From Flavobacterium circumlabens (GTDB taxonomy: Bacteria; Bacteroidota; Bacteroidia; Flavobacteriales; Flavobacteriaceae), in contig NZ_SLWA01000001.1 in the NCBI RefSeq assembly GCF_004345565.1, positions 31,793 through 95,792 on the forward strand: a stretch of 64,000 nucleotides of DNA, written 5' to 3'. How positions within the stretch are numbered: the stretch's first letter is position 1; each line of letters opens with the position of its first letter. Of this stretch, positions 16,763 to 23,913 are shown piece by piece. The notes under the pieces are model-generated. The model did not search any database. It was given only the letters and a program-made list of their open reading frames with translations, and was not told where the DNA came from. The position numbers were made by a program, and so were the translations under genes.

Positions 16763-16774
16763 CTACTTTTGAGC
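16763..16774 (+). promoter_or_regulatory. -7 element before the LytTR regulator (second copy of the 12-mer)
   Basis: CTACTTTTGAGC, identical to 12669-12680, contains TACTTTTG (16764-16771). Both copies have a TTAGG a few bases upstream and AATTTAAG downstream. The regulator start follows 37 nt after the element. This suggests the two units are driven or controlled together. Confidence 0.5.
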
Positions 16775-16808
16775 ACCAAAACAAATTTAAGAATCTAATT
16801 TCCAACAG

Positions 16809-17525
16809 ATGAAATGTGTAATTATAGACGATGAACCGTTAGCGGTTGAATTATTAGAAGATTTTGTGAGAAAGATAGATTCGCTCGAATTGGTTAGTAC
16901 GTTCAACAATGCCATCGATGCTGTTTCTTTTATCAATCAGAACAATGTCGATTTAATTTTTTTAGACATTCAGATGCCGCATTTCTCGGGAATTGAATTT
17001 CTGAATACAATCGAAAAAAAACCTCTGATTATTTTTACTACTGCCTATTCCGATTATGCTGTTGAAGGCTTCAATCTTGGTGCTGTTGATTATTTGGTAA
17101 AGCCAATTCCTTTTCACCGCTTTTTAAAATCAGTCGTAAGAGCACAACAGATTTTAAATCCGGCGGCCGCACTTCAAACCATTGCTGAAACCACTACAAC
17201 TCCGGAATCAGAACAGGATTTTATGTTCGTGAGAGCAGAATACGAAAATGTAAAAATGAATTTTTCGGAGATCTTATTTATCGAGGGGCTGAAAGATTAC
17301 GTAAAAATTTATACGACAGATAATAAATTTACACTGACCTTAATCAGTTTAATCAAATTAGAAAATTTACTTTCTAGTAAAGGGTTTTCAAGAATTCACA
17401 GATCTTATATCATTAACATAAAACATGTAAAATCAATTCAGAAAAATAAAGTCCTGATTAGTGATAAAAGAATTCCGATTAGTGAAAGCTATAAAACTGC
17501 TTTTTTCGAAAAGATCAATTTATAA
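16809..17525 (+). CDS. LytTR-family response regulator
   Basis: 238 aa. Receiver domain: CVIIDDEPLA (acidic pocket), DLIFLDIQMPHFSG (phospho-acceptor Asp53), IIFTTAYSDYAVEGF and DYLVKPIPFHRF. After a short linker (about 120-135) comes the LytTR DNA-binding domain (about 137-236): VRAEYENVKMNFSEILFIEGLKDYVKIYT, then GFSRIHRSYIINIKHVKSI and VLISDKRIPISESYK. LytTR regulators bind short direct repeats near promoters, usually paired with LytS-type kinases like the one at 14881. It has a probable promoter of its own and ends at a very strong bidirectional terminator. Confidence 0.94.
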   Translation: MKCVIIDDEPLAVELLEDFVRKIDSLELVSTFNNAIDAVSFINQNNVDLIFLDIQMPHFSGIEFLNTIEKKPLIIFTTAYSDYAVEGFNLGAVDYLVKPIPFHRFLKSVVRAQQILNPAAALQTIAETTTTPESEQDFMFVRAEYENVKMNFSEILFIEGLKDYVKIYTTDNKFTLTLISLIKLENLLSSKGFSRIHRSYIINIKHVKSIQKNKVLISDKRIPISESYKTAFFEKINL

Positions 17526-17529
17526 TCTT

Positions 17530-17585
17530 AAAAAATAAATTCCAAATCCCAATACGTCAAGATTGGAATTTGGAATTTATTTTTT
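17530..17585. terminator. Bidirectional terminator between LytTR regulator and carbonic anhydrase-like gene
   Basis: 24-bp arms (17530-17553 and 17562-17585) with a single mismatch and an 8-nt loop. They begin with six A and end with six T, built from AATTCCAAAT words. It serves both converging genes. Confidence 0.92.
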
Positions 17586-17609
17586 GGATTTTATAAATTT
17601 CTTTATAAT

Positions 17610-18128
17610 TTATTGTTCGTTTTTAAACCAGCCCGAATACATGACATAATTGTTAGAAATACGCTCGATTTCTCCCGCGAAATCAGACTGATCAATCTCT
17701 TTTACTTTTTTTGCCGGAACGCCTGCATAAATGCTTCCTGAAGTGACAACCGTATTTTGTGTTAAAACGGCTCCTGCTGCAATGATAGAATTGCTTTCTA
17801 TGACACAGTTATCCATTACAATCGCTCCCATTCCGATTAAAACATTATCGTGAACCGTGCAGCCATGAACAATTGCATTATGACCTATCGAAACATTATT
17901 CCCTATAATAGTCGGATGTTTTTGGTAGGTACAGTGAATAACGGCACCATCCTGAATATTGACTTTGTTTCCGATTTTAATGAAATGCACATCACCGCGT
18001 ATAACAGCATTAAACCAAACGCTGCAGGAATCTCCAAAAGTAACGTCTCCAACAATAGTTGCATTTTCGGCCACATAACAATCCTCAGGAATGGATGGAG
18101 ATTTTCCGTTTACAGATTTAATTAACAT
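17610..18128 (-). CDS. Gamma-carbonic-anhydrase-like left-handed beta-helix protein
   Basis: 172 aa, the usual size of the short gamma-CA/PaaY/YrdA group. Hexapeptide repeats form a left-handed beta helix (NATIVGDVTFGDSCSVWFNA, VIRGDVHFIKIGNKVNIQDG, IIGNNVSIGHNAIVHGC, VLIGMGAIVMDNCVIESNS). The three histidines expected to bind metal are visible in AVIHCT and SIGHNAIVHG. The C-terminal helix follows YAGVPAKKVKEI. Many members of this family have no measurable carbonic anhydrase activity, so the reaction is uncertain. It lies 11 bp after the PorP/SprF gene and is probably cotranscribed with it. Confidence 0.88.
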   Translation of the reverse strand: MLIKSVNGKSPSIPEDCYVAENATIVGDVTFGDSCSVWFNAVIRGDVHFIKIGNKVNIQDGAVIHCTYQKHPTIIGNNVSIGHNAIVHGCTVHDNVLIGMGAIVMDNCVIESNSIIAAGAVLTQNTVVTSGSIYAGVPAKKVKEIDQSDFAGEIERISNNYVMYSGWFKNEQ

Positions 18129-18139
18129 AACAAAAGATT

Positions 18140-19129
18140 TTAATTAATAGCAGGACAATTACAATCGTAACGTTCCTTTTTACAAAACAAATTGATTCCT
18201 AAAGTAATCTGATGATAACCCCCGGTATCAAATTTCACATCTCCCGTAACTTGAGAATACGTATAAGCAAACATGAAATTTTTATAATTTAAACCTATAA
18301 TAGGTGTAATATATTGTAATTTTTGAGAAGCAACCCCGCTTCCGGCACTGTATTGTGCGCCATCAAAACTTCGTCTGTACGATAAGGCAGCCCATAAGCT
18401 TCCGAAATCCATATTTTTATAGGCCTTTAAATTTACATCTATTGATTTTTCCTTCGTCTCATCAAACAGCTGAAATAAAACGGAAGGTTCCCATGTCATA
18501 CTTTCTCTTTTACCAAAAACATATCCCGCACTCAGGAGATACTTTCTCAAATTATTACTTTCATACTCTGTATATAATTCCCTTCTGGTTTCTAAAACAC
18601 CCTGAACAGTAGCATGCGCATAAAAGTTCAAATAATTATACGATGCTCCAAAATCGACATTGAAATAAGAATCTTTCTGAATAGATCCGAAGACAACGGG
18701 ATCAAAAGTAGTCCCAAATTGCGTTTCGTCTAACTGACTCTGAATTACTCCGCCGCTGATACCAAAGGAAAGCTGATTCAAATCAACTTCATCTCTTGAA
18801 AACATAATATGGTGTGCATAAGTAAGCTTCAGTCCCTTTTGCGAATGGTATCCATTTTTATCATTAAAGACAATAATTCCGGCTCCGGAACGCTCTCCTA
18901 TCCTTCCATTAAAACTTAACGTCTGAAGAGAAGGCGCATCTTCCTGTCCAAACCATTGCTTTCTGGCTGTCAATCGTATTTTTGCACAATTGGCCGCTCC
19001 CGCCATAGAAGGATGGATTAGATAATAATTATCGGATAAATAGTCTGAATAAACCGGAATGCCTTCTTGTGAATAAGTGTATAAAGAGGTAACCAAAAAA
19101 ATAAATAAAACCTTGATTCTAAATTCCAT
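18140..19129 (-). CDS. PorP/SprF-family type IX secretion outer-membrane protein
   Basis: 329 aa. A signal peptide (…SLYTYSQ) is followed by the PorP/SprF hallmark near the N-terminus: PVYSDYLSDNYYLIHPSMAGAANCAKIRLTARKQW in outline, then GRIGERSGAGIIVFNDKNG. The remainder is an outer-membrane barrel. PorP/SprF proteins work with the T9SS, either as core components (PorP) or as dedicated partners for surface delivery of particular cargo (SprF). This copy has no adhesin next to it, which favours a general role, but I cannot decide. It ends in a cysteine tail (DCNCPAIN), reminiscent of the PorG tail. Confidence 0.82.
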   Translation of the reverse strand: MEFRIKVLFIFLVTSLYTYSQEGIPVYSDYLSDNYYLIHPSMAGAANCAKIRLTARKQWFGQEDAPSLQTLSFNGRIGERSGAGIIVFNDKNGYHSQKGLKLTYAHHIMFSRDEVDLNQLSFGISGGVIQSQLDETQFGTTFDPVVFGSIQKDSYFNVDFGASYNYLNFYAHATVQGVLETRRELYTEYESNNLRKYLLSAGYVFGKRESMTWEPSVLFQLFDETKEKSIDVNLKAYKNMDFGSLWAALSYRRSFDGAQYSAGSGVASQKLQYITPIIGLNYKNFMFAYTYSQVTGDVKFDTGGYHQITLGINLFCKKERYDCNCPAIN

Positions 19130-19248
19130 AAAGGCAATTTTGTTTAAATATATTTTTGACTCTTCTATTTTAATACGATTAATTTGAAAAGAGTCTTAAT
19201 TATTTTATTAAAAAACCAAATATAGGTATTAGTAGAAAATAACTTTAC

Positions 19249-19256
19249 TAAATTTG
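19249..19256 (+). promoter_or_regulatory. Putative -7 element for nfu
   Basis: TAAATTTG, matching TAnnTTTG, 16 nt before the ATG. No TTG at standard spacing. Confidence 0.4.
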
Positions 19257-19272
19257 CCAAAAAATACAGCTC

Positions 19273-20172
19273 ATGACAAAAATCACTATAAAAGAAACTC
19301 AAAATCCAACTATTTTAAAGTTTGAGTTTGAGGATTTCATTACTCAGAATCAAAATTTTGAATTTAAAAATATCGATGAAGCACAAGCTTCACCCCTGGC
19401 GCAGCAATTGTTCTATCTTCCGTTTGTAAAAACAGTGTATATCTCCGGTAATTTTATTGCTATTGAAAGATATAGTATCGTAGAATGGGATGACGTAAAA
19501 GATGCCGTTGCAGAACAAATTGAAGCATTTGTAGACAAAGGCGGCGTTATTATAAAAATCGACGAAAACGCTGCAAAAAAGCAACCGATTACCGTTTATG
19601 GTGAATCAACTCCAAATCCTTCTGCACTAAAATTTGTTGTAAGCAGAATGCTGACCAGAAACGCTGTAGAATATAAAAATATCGATCAGACCGCTTCTTC
19701 TCCATTGGCAAAAGAATTGTTTAAATTTCCATACGTGAAAGAGGTTTTTATAGATGAGAACTACATCTCCGTAACCAAATATGACATTAATGACTGGCAG
19801 GAAATCACACTTGAAGTCAGAACTTTTATCAAACAGTTTATCGAAAACGGAGGAACTGTTCTGGATGAAACTTTAATTGAAGTTGCAACAAAAAATGATA
19901 TCACCAAAGATGAAGCTTTTGACAAATTAGACGTGACTTCCCAACAAATCATTAACATCCTGGAAGAATATGTAAAACCGGCAGTAGCAGCTGACGGAGG
20001 AAATATTGCTTTTGATTCTTATAATGAAAATGACAAAACCGTAAAAGTAATTTTGCAGGGTGCCTGCAGTGGTTGCCCCTCTTCTACTTTTACGCTTAAA
20101 AGCGGTATTGAAAATATGCTGAAAAGCATGCTGAACGATGAAGCTATTAAAGTAGAAGCGATAAATGCATAA
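19273..20172 (+). CDS. NifU/Nfu-family iron-sulfur cluster carrier with duplicated N-terminal domain
   Basis: 299 aa. Two copies of the Nfu N-terminal domain are present: residues about 5-95 (ETQNPTILKFEF…SPLAQQLFYLPFVKTVYISGNFIAI) and about 105-195 (ESTPNPSALKFVV…SPLAKELFKFPYVKEVFIDENYISV). The C-terminal NifU domain follows (about 220-299) with the cluster-binding CSGC motif at 265-268. Such proteins carry Fe-S clusters from the assembly scaffold to target enzymes. The double N-terminal domain is seen in Bacteroidota homologues. No suf genes are adjacent; the gene is monocistronic and ends at a strong terminator. Confidence 0.93.
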   Translation: MTKITIKETQNPTILKFEFEDFITQNQNFEFKNIDEAQASPLAQQLFYLPFVKTVYISGNFIAIERYSIVEWDDVKDAVAEQIEAFVDKGGVIIKIDENAAKKQPITVYGESTPNPSALKFVVSRMLTRNAVEYKNIDQTASSPLAKELFKFPYVKEVFIDENYISVTKYDINDWQEITLEVRTFIKQFIENGGTVLDETLIEVATKNDITKDEAFDKLDVTSQQIINILEEYVKPAVAADGGNIAFDSYNENDKTVKVILQGACSGCPSSTFTLKSGIENMLKSMLNDEAIKVEAINA

Positions 20173-20194
20173 AAAAAGCAGCATAAAAAAACGG

Positions 20195-20224
20195 AAGCGC
20201 CTTTTATTAAGGCGCTTTTTTTAT
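20195..20224 (+). terminator. Intrinsic terminator after nfu
   Basis: AAGCGCCTT - TTATT - AAGGCGCTT hairpin (9-bp arms) followed by a run of T. Confidence 0.9.
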
Positions 20225-20329
20225 AAAATCATATCTCCCTAATTTTCAGTAAATTATTCTGCTTATAATACTATAAATTCTGTAGAAATAGTTAATATTG
20301 TAATATAAACTAATCAAAAACCAGAAACT

Positions 20330-20737
20330 ATGGGATTATCTTCATTCTTTAAGAATTTATTTGGCTCAGCCAAAGATTCAGCTACAGATTTGGCCAATCA
20401 GGCAGAAACCACTTTTGATCACGCTAAAGAAGCCGCTGCTCCTTATATCGACAAAGCAGAAGCTTTTGCTGAAGAGACTATTGCAAAAGCCAAAGAAGCC
20501 TCAGAACCAATCCTTGAAAGTGCGGCTGAATACGCACATCAGGCAAAAGAAACAGTGAGTGAATATGTAGAAAAAGCCTCAGAATCAATAAGTGATGTAA
20601 TCGATTCTGTAAAAGAAAAAACAAGCGAAGTTTCCGGCGAGACTAAAACTATAATCCCTGAAACGGTAGTAGATACCCGTGAAATAACAACAACTGCAAC
20701 AGACGAAATTATTGATACTATTCCTCCTAAGGAATAA
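20330..20737 (+). CDS. Alanine/glutamate-rich amphipathic-helix protein (LEA-like / YtxH-like)
   Basis: 135 aa, no signal peptide and no hydrophobic transmembrane run. After MGLSSFFKNLFGSAKDS it is one long charged helix built of 11-residue-like units rich in A, E and K (DHAKEAAAPYIDKAEAFAEE, AKAKEASEPILESAAEYAHQ, AKETVSEYVEKASESI). This resembles group-3 LEA and some stress-associated bacterial proteins. The C-terminal 35 residues are T/E-rich and probably disordered. A role in stress protection or membrane association is inferred from composition only. The gene stands alone and its terminator lies just before mscS. Confidence 0.7.
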   Translation: MGLSSFFKNLFGSAKDSATDLANQAETTFDHAKEAAAPYIDKAEAFAEETIAKAKEASEPILESAAEYAHQAKETVSEYVEKASESISDVIDSVKEKTSEVSGETKTIIPETVVDTREITTTATDEIIDTIPPKE

Positions 20738-20769
20738 GGATTGATTTTTTCTTATAAAATAAATATATC

Positions 20770-20777
20770 TATATTTG
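20770..20777 (+). promoter_or_regulatory. Putative -7 element upstream of mscS
   Basis: TATATTTG. The nearest upstream TTG (20741-20743) gives a 26-nt spacer, slightly longer than usual. If used, the transcript would run through the hairpin at 20791-20815 before reaching mscS. Confidence 0.4.
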
Positions 20778-20790
20778 CAGCATTAATACG

Positions 20791-20815
20791 CCTTCTCTTT
20801 TGAGAAGGTTTTTTT
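20791..20815 (+). terminator. Hairpin-T terminator immediately upstream of mscS
   Basis: CCTTCTC - TTTT - GAGAAGG followed by seven T, ending 12 bp before the mscS ATG. It terminates the upstream helix-protein gene, but leaves no room for an mscS promoter after it, so it may act as an attenuator or partial terminator. Confidence 0.8.
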
Positions 20816-20827
20816 ATTCGAAAAAAC

Positions 20828-21640
20828 ATGAACCTTGATCCAAATCAGTTTAGCAATTACGTCACGAAATATGCTGACGTATTAGTTGATTATTCTCTTA
20901 AACTAGTTTCTGCCTTTATTATTTTATTTGTTGGTATCTACGCCATCAGATTAATAAACAGGCTCATTACGAAGGTAATGGTACAAAGAAATTTAGATCC
21001 TACTTTAACAAAATTTCTTTCGGACATCCTGATATGGGCACTCCGAATTTTATTGTTTGTTACTTTCATTTCAAAATTAGGAATAGAAACATCATCATTT
21101 GTTGCCATTTTAGGAGCAATGGGACTTGCCGTTGGTTTATCTCTGCAAGGTTCGCTTTCTAATTTTGCGGGCGGAATGTTAATTATCGTTTTCAAACCTT
21201 TTAAAGTGGGAGACACAATTGAGGCTCAGGGCGTTGTAGCCACTGTAGTTGAGATTCAGATTTTCGTAACTAAAATGCTGACCGCCAACAATCAAACTGT
21301 GTTTGTACCTAACGGCGCATTGTCAAACGGAACGATTATTAATTATTCGATGCAGGGAGAAAGAAGAGCTGATTTAACTTTTGCTATTTCGTACGATTCA
21401 GATATTAAAAAAGCAAAGGAAGTGCTTTTGAATGTTTTAAACACCAATCCTAAAGTACTTAAAAATCCCGCACCTGAGGTTTTCGTTAAAAATTTAACTG
21501 CGAGTTCTATTGAATTTTCTTTACGTCCATGGGCTAAAAACGAAAATTTCGGAGTTGTTTTTGCTCAGACCCTGGAAAATTGCAAAACTGCATTAGATGA
21601 AGCGGGGATTGCGATTCAGCCGTACACGCTTCAAAAATAA
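20828..21640 (+). CDS. Small-conductance mechanosensitive channel, MscS family
   Basis: 270 aa, close to E. coli MscS (286). Three transmembrane helices: about 19-43, 58-85 and the pore helix 90-115, with the glycine/alanine packing pattern ILGAMGLAVGLSLQGSLSNF typical of MscS TM3. The cytoplasmic beta domain follows (KPFKVGDTIEAQG, TVFVPNGALSNGTIINYS) and then an alpha/beta C-terminal domain. MscS channels open under membrane tension to release solutes after hypo-osmotic shock. The position behind a terminator hairpin is unusual. It converges on tsaB. Confidence 0.92.
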   Translation: MNLDPNQFSNYVTKYADVLVDYSLKLVSAFIILFVGIYAIRLINRLITKVMVQRNLDPTLTKFLSDILIWALRILLFVTFISKLGIETSSFVAILGAMGLAVGLSLQGSLSNFAGGMLIIVFKPFKVGDTIEAQGVVATVVEIQIFVTKMLTANNQTVFVPNGALSNGTIINYSMQGERRADLTFAISYDSDIKKAKEVLLNVLNTNPKVLKNPAPEVFVKNLTASSIEFSLRPWAKNENFGVVFAQTLENCKTALDEAGIAIQPYTLQK

Positions 21641-21650
21641 AATACTTTTA

Positions 21651-22322
21651 CTATTTTTTAGCTGGCGTAGTCATGATAAAATCTTTCAGGTAATAAGGTT
21701 CAAAATAAGCGACATCTGCGGTGTCGTTTATTTTGTATTTATCATAACTAATTTTACTCATTGCTGCTGCTGAAGGGTATTTGATGTCTTCTAAAAAAAC
21801 AAAATTCTCCTTAGTCAGGACTGGCTTGCATTTTTCGGCACAATCGCCAACAAAATAAACAGTTTCAGTAATATCCTGAAACGAATTTTCATCTATCACT
21901 TCTGCCTGAACGGGTCTTTCGGTTTCTAATCCCGCGCTAAAAACGGCACTGTATACTTCCATTCTTCTCGCATCCAGCATTGGAATGATTTTTCCATCTG
22001 AAATTTTAGCCTGAGAGGCCAAAGTCAGTAAGGTGTCTACCGCAATCAATGGGATACTTAATGCAAAACACAGCCCTTTTGCTGCAGAAACGCCAATTCG
22101 CAAGCCGGTATAAGATCCCGGCCCCTGGCTTACGGCTATTGCTGCCAAATCATGTACGGAAGTCCCTGATTCTTCAAGTACTTCTTCAATAAAAACATGT
22201 AATTTTTCGGCGTGTGAATAACCTTCTTCAGCAATTTCTTTACATAAAATGGTTTCACCATTTTTTGCAATTGACACAGAACAATTTTTCGTAGCCGTTT
22301 CGATATTGAGAATAAGAGACAA
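21651..22322 (-). CDS. tsaB: tRNA threonylcarbamoyladenosine biosynthesis protein TsaB
   Basis: 223 aa from the chosen start. TsaB partners TsaD in the N6-threonylcarbamoylation of A37 in ANN-decoding tRNAs. Family signatures are LILNIETATKNCSVSIAKNG, AVSQGPGSYTGLRIGVSAAKGLCFAL and PMLDARRMEVYSAVF. There is no ATG at the conserved N-terminus: TTG at 22322 gives SLILNIETAT, the normal family start, while an ATG at 22361 adds 13 residues and overlaps the upstream small gene by 14 bp. I prefer the TTG. It is the last gene of the minus-strand efflux cluster. Confidence 0.9.
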   Translation of the reverse strand: MSLILNIETATKNCSVSIAKNGETILCKEIAEEGYSHAEKLHVFIEEVLEESGTSVHDLAAIAVSQGPGSYTGLRIGVSAAKGLCFALSIPLIAVDTLLTLASQAKISDGKIIPMLDARRMEVYSAVFSAGLETERPVQAEVIDENSFQDITETVYFVGDCAEKCKPVLTKENFVFLEDIKYPSAAAMSKISYDKYKINDTADVAYFEPYYLKDFIMTTPAKK

Positions 22323-22347
22323 TATGTTTATATTTAAAATTAAAAAA

Positions 22348-22602
22348 TTACGTAAAGACAAAAGTCAAAGCAAATGTAAATATCCAAAATAAGAGAGTAG
22401 CCAAACATAAATTTACGATTAAAAATCCTAAATAGATGAACAGCTTTCTGCCTACGGAAAAACAAACATATTCTTCGCTGTAATATTTTGTTTTGTACAT
22501 TTTATAGTGCGCGTATACAACAAATATCGCTGCCCCGATAAAACCTCCAAAAAGGCTGAAAAGTATTTCTTGAGTAGGTCCGCAGCTAAGTGCAATAATC
22601 AT
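22348..22602 (-). CDS. Small membrane protein of unknown function
   Basis: 84 aa with two hydrophobic helices (about 10-32, LFSLFGGFIGAAIFVVY, and 53-82, KLFIYLGFLIVNLCLATLLF) joined by a basic, tyrosine-rich loop. I do not recognise the family. It lies 12 bp after the efflux adaptor gene and just before tsaB in the same orientation, so it is probably cotranscribed. It could be a small efflux accessory or an unrelated passenger. Confidence 0.6.
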   Translation of the reverse strand: MIIALSCGPTQEILFSLFGGFIGAAIFVVYAHYKMYKTKYYSEEYVCFSVGRKLFIYLGFLIVNLCLATLLFWIFTFALTFVFT

Positions 22603-22614
22603 ATTCTGATTGAA

Positions 22615-23907
22615 TTATTTCTTAGCCGAATCTGCCTTTTTAAGCTTTACTTTATCTCCGGAATTCAAATCCTTGGAAACCGTTGTGTAAGGTCCGGTAA
22701 TTACGACATCACCAGCTTTCAAGCCAGACATTACTTCTATATTGGTATCATCCTGAATACCCGTTTTGATAATTCTGATTTTGGCTTTATTTCCTGATTT
22801 CACAAACACACATTCGAATTTTTTATCGCTTTTTGGTGCTGCTTTTTTATCTTCACCAGGATCTTCTACTTTAAAATCTTTTACCGCTGTGGTATCGGAT
22901 TTTACAACAACAGAACTAATTGGCACTGCCAAAACATTCGATTTTGTTTTTGTAATAATATCAACTGTTGCCGTCATTCCAGGTCTGAAAGGCGAATATG
23001 TATCTGGCTTGCCTTCTAGTAAATCCTGATAAGATTCTTTTAAAATTCTAACCTTAACCTTGAAATTTGTTACCTGATCTGATGTTAATGTACTGCTTGC
23101 AGAGTTGGAAATACTGGTTACGATTCCTTTAAATTTTTTCTTTAAATAAGCATCAACTTCAACATTTGCTTCGTCTCCAATTTTAATTTTTACGATATCA
23201 TTTTCATTTACATCAACTTCAACTTCCATATTGTTAAGGTTTGCTACTCTCAACAACTCTGTTCCTGCCATTTGTTGCGTTCCTAAAACTCGTTCGCCAA
23301 GCTCTACATTCAATACAGAAATAGTTCCGTCAGCAGGAGCATAAATGGTAGTTCTCCCTAAGTTGTCTTTTGCTTCATTTACAGATGCAGCAGCACTTTG
23401 AACTGTAAAATAGGCATTTTGTTTCGTTGCTTTAGCGACTTCAAAAGAAGCAATTGCTTTATCCCAATCTGACTTTGAAATAACACCTTTATCATACAAG
23501 GTTTTATTTCGGTCGTAATTTGCTTTTGCCTCTTTATAAGATGCATCAGATTGTGTTAAACCTGCCTTTGTTCCAGACAGATTGGATACGGAACGGTTAT
23601 AGCTTGAGGTATATAAATCAGGATTTATTTTAACTAATAAATCTCCTTTTTTAACTACCTGACCTTCTTTTACATTTAACAAAATAATCTCACCCGAAAC
23701 TTCCGGTGAGATTTTTACTTCAATTTCAGGTTGAATTTTTCCTGTTGCAGAAACGGTCTCAACAATAGTTGAAGCTGTTACTTTAGAAATTTCTACTTCT
23801 TTTCCTTCATCCTTATTTCCTATTGCTCCCGATTTCGAAAGACCAATTAAAATGGCAATAAAAATTATTGCACCACCCACTAAGAAATAAATTGTTTTTT
23901 TTGACAT
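22615..23907 (-). CDS. Periplasmic adaptor (HlyD/MacA-like membrane fusion protein)
   Basis: 430 aa. A single N-terminal membrane anchor (IYFLVGGAIIFIAILIGLS) is followed by the lipoyl/biotinyl half EIKVSPEVSGEI-type region (here EVKISPEVSGEIILLNVKEG), a coiled-coil hairpin (about 100-180), and the second lipoyl half TIYAPADGTISVLNVELGERV. A beta-barrel domain and membrane-proximal domain follow (VPISSVVVKSDT, VMSGLKAGDVVITGPY). It bridges an inner-membrane transporter and a TolC-type channel. It is encoded 6 bp after the TolC gene. A second, different adaptor lies on the other side of TolC, which is unusual for one operon. Confidence 0.92.
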   Translation of the reverse strand: MSKKTIYFLVGGAIIFIAILIGLSKSGAIGNKDEGKEVEISKVTASTIVETVSATGKIQPEIEVKISPEVSGEIILLNVKEGQVVKKGDLLVKINPDLYTSSYNRSVSNLSGTKAGLTQSDASYKEAKANYDRNKTLYDKGVISKSDWDKAIASFEVAKATKQNAYFTVQSAAASVNEAKDNLGRTTIYAPADGTISVLNVELGERVLGTQQMAGTELLRVANLNNMEVEVDVNENDIVKIKIGDEANVEVDAYLKKKFKGIVTSISNSASSTLTSDQVTNFKVKVRILKESYQDLLEGKPDTYSPFRPGMTATVDIITKTKSNVLAVPISSVVVKSDTTAVKDFKVEDPGEDKKAAPKSDKKFECVFVKSGNKAKIRIIKTGIQDDTNIEVMSGLKAGDVVITGPYTTVSKDLNSGDKVKLKKADSAKK

Positions 23908-23913
23908 AGTAAA

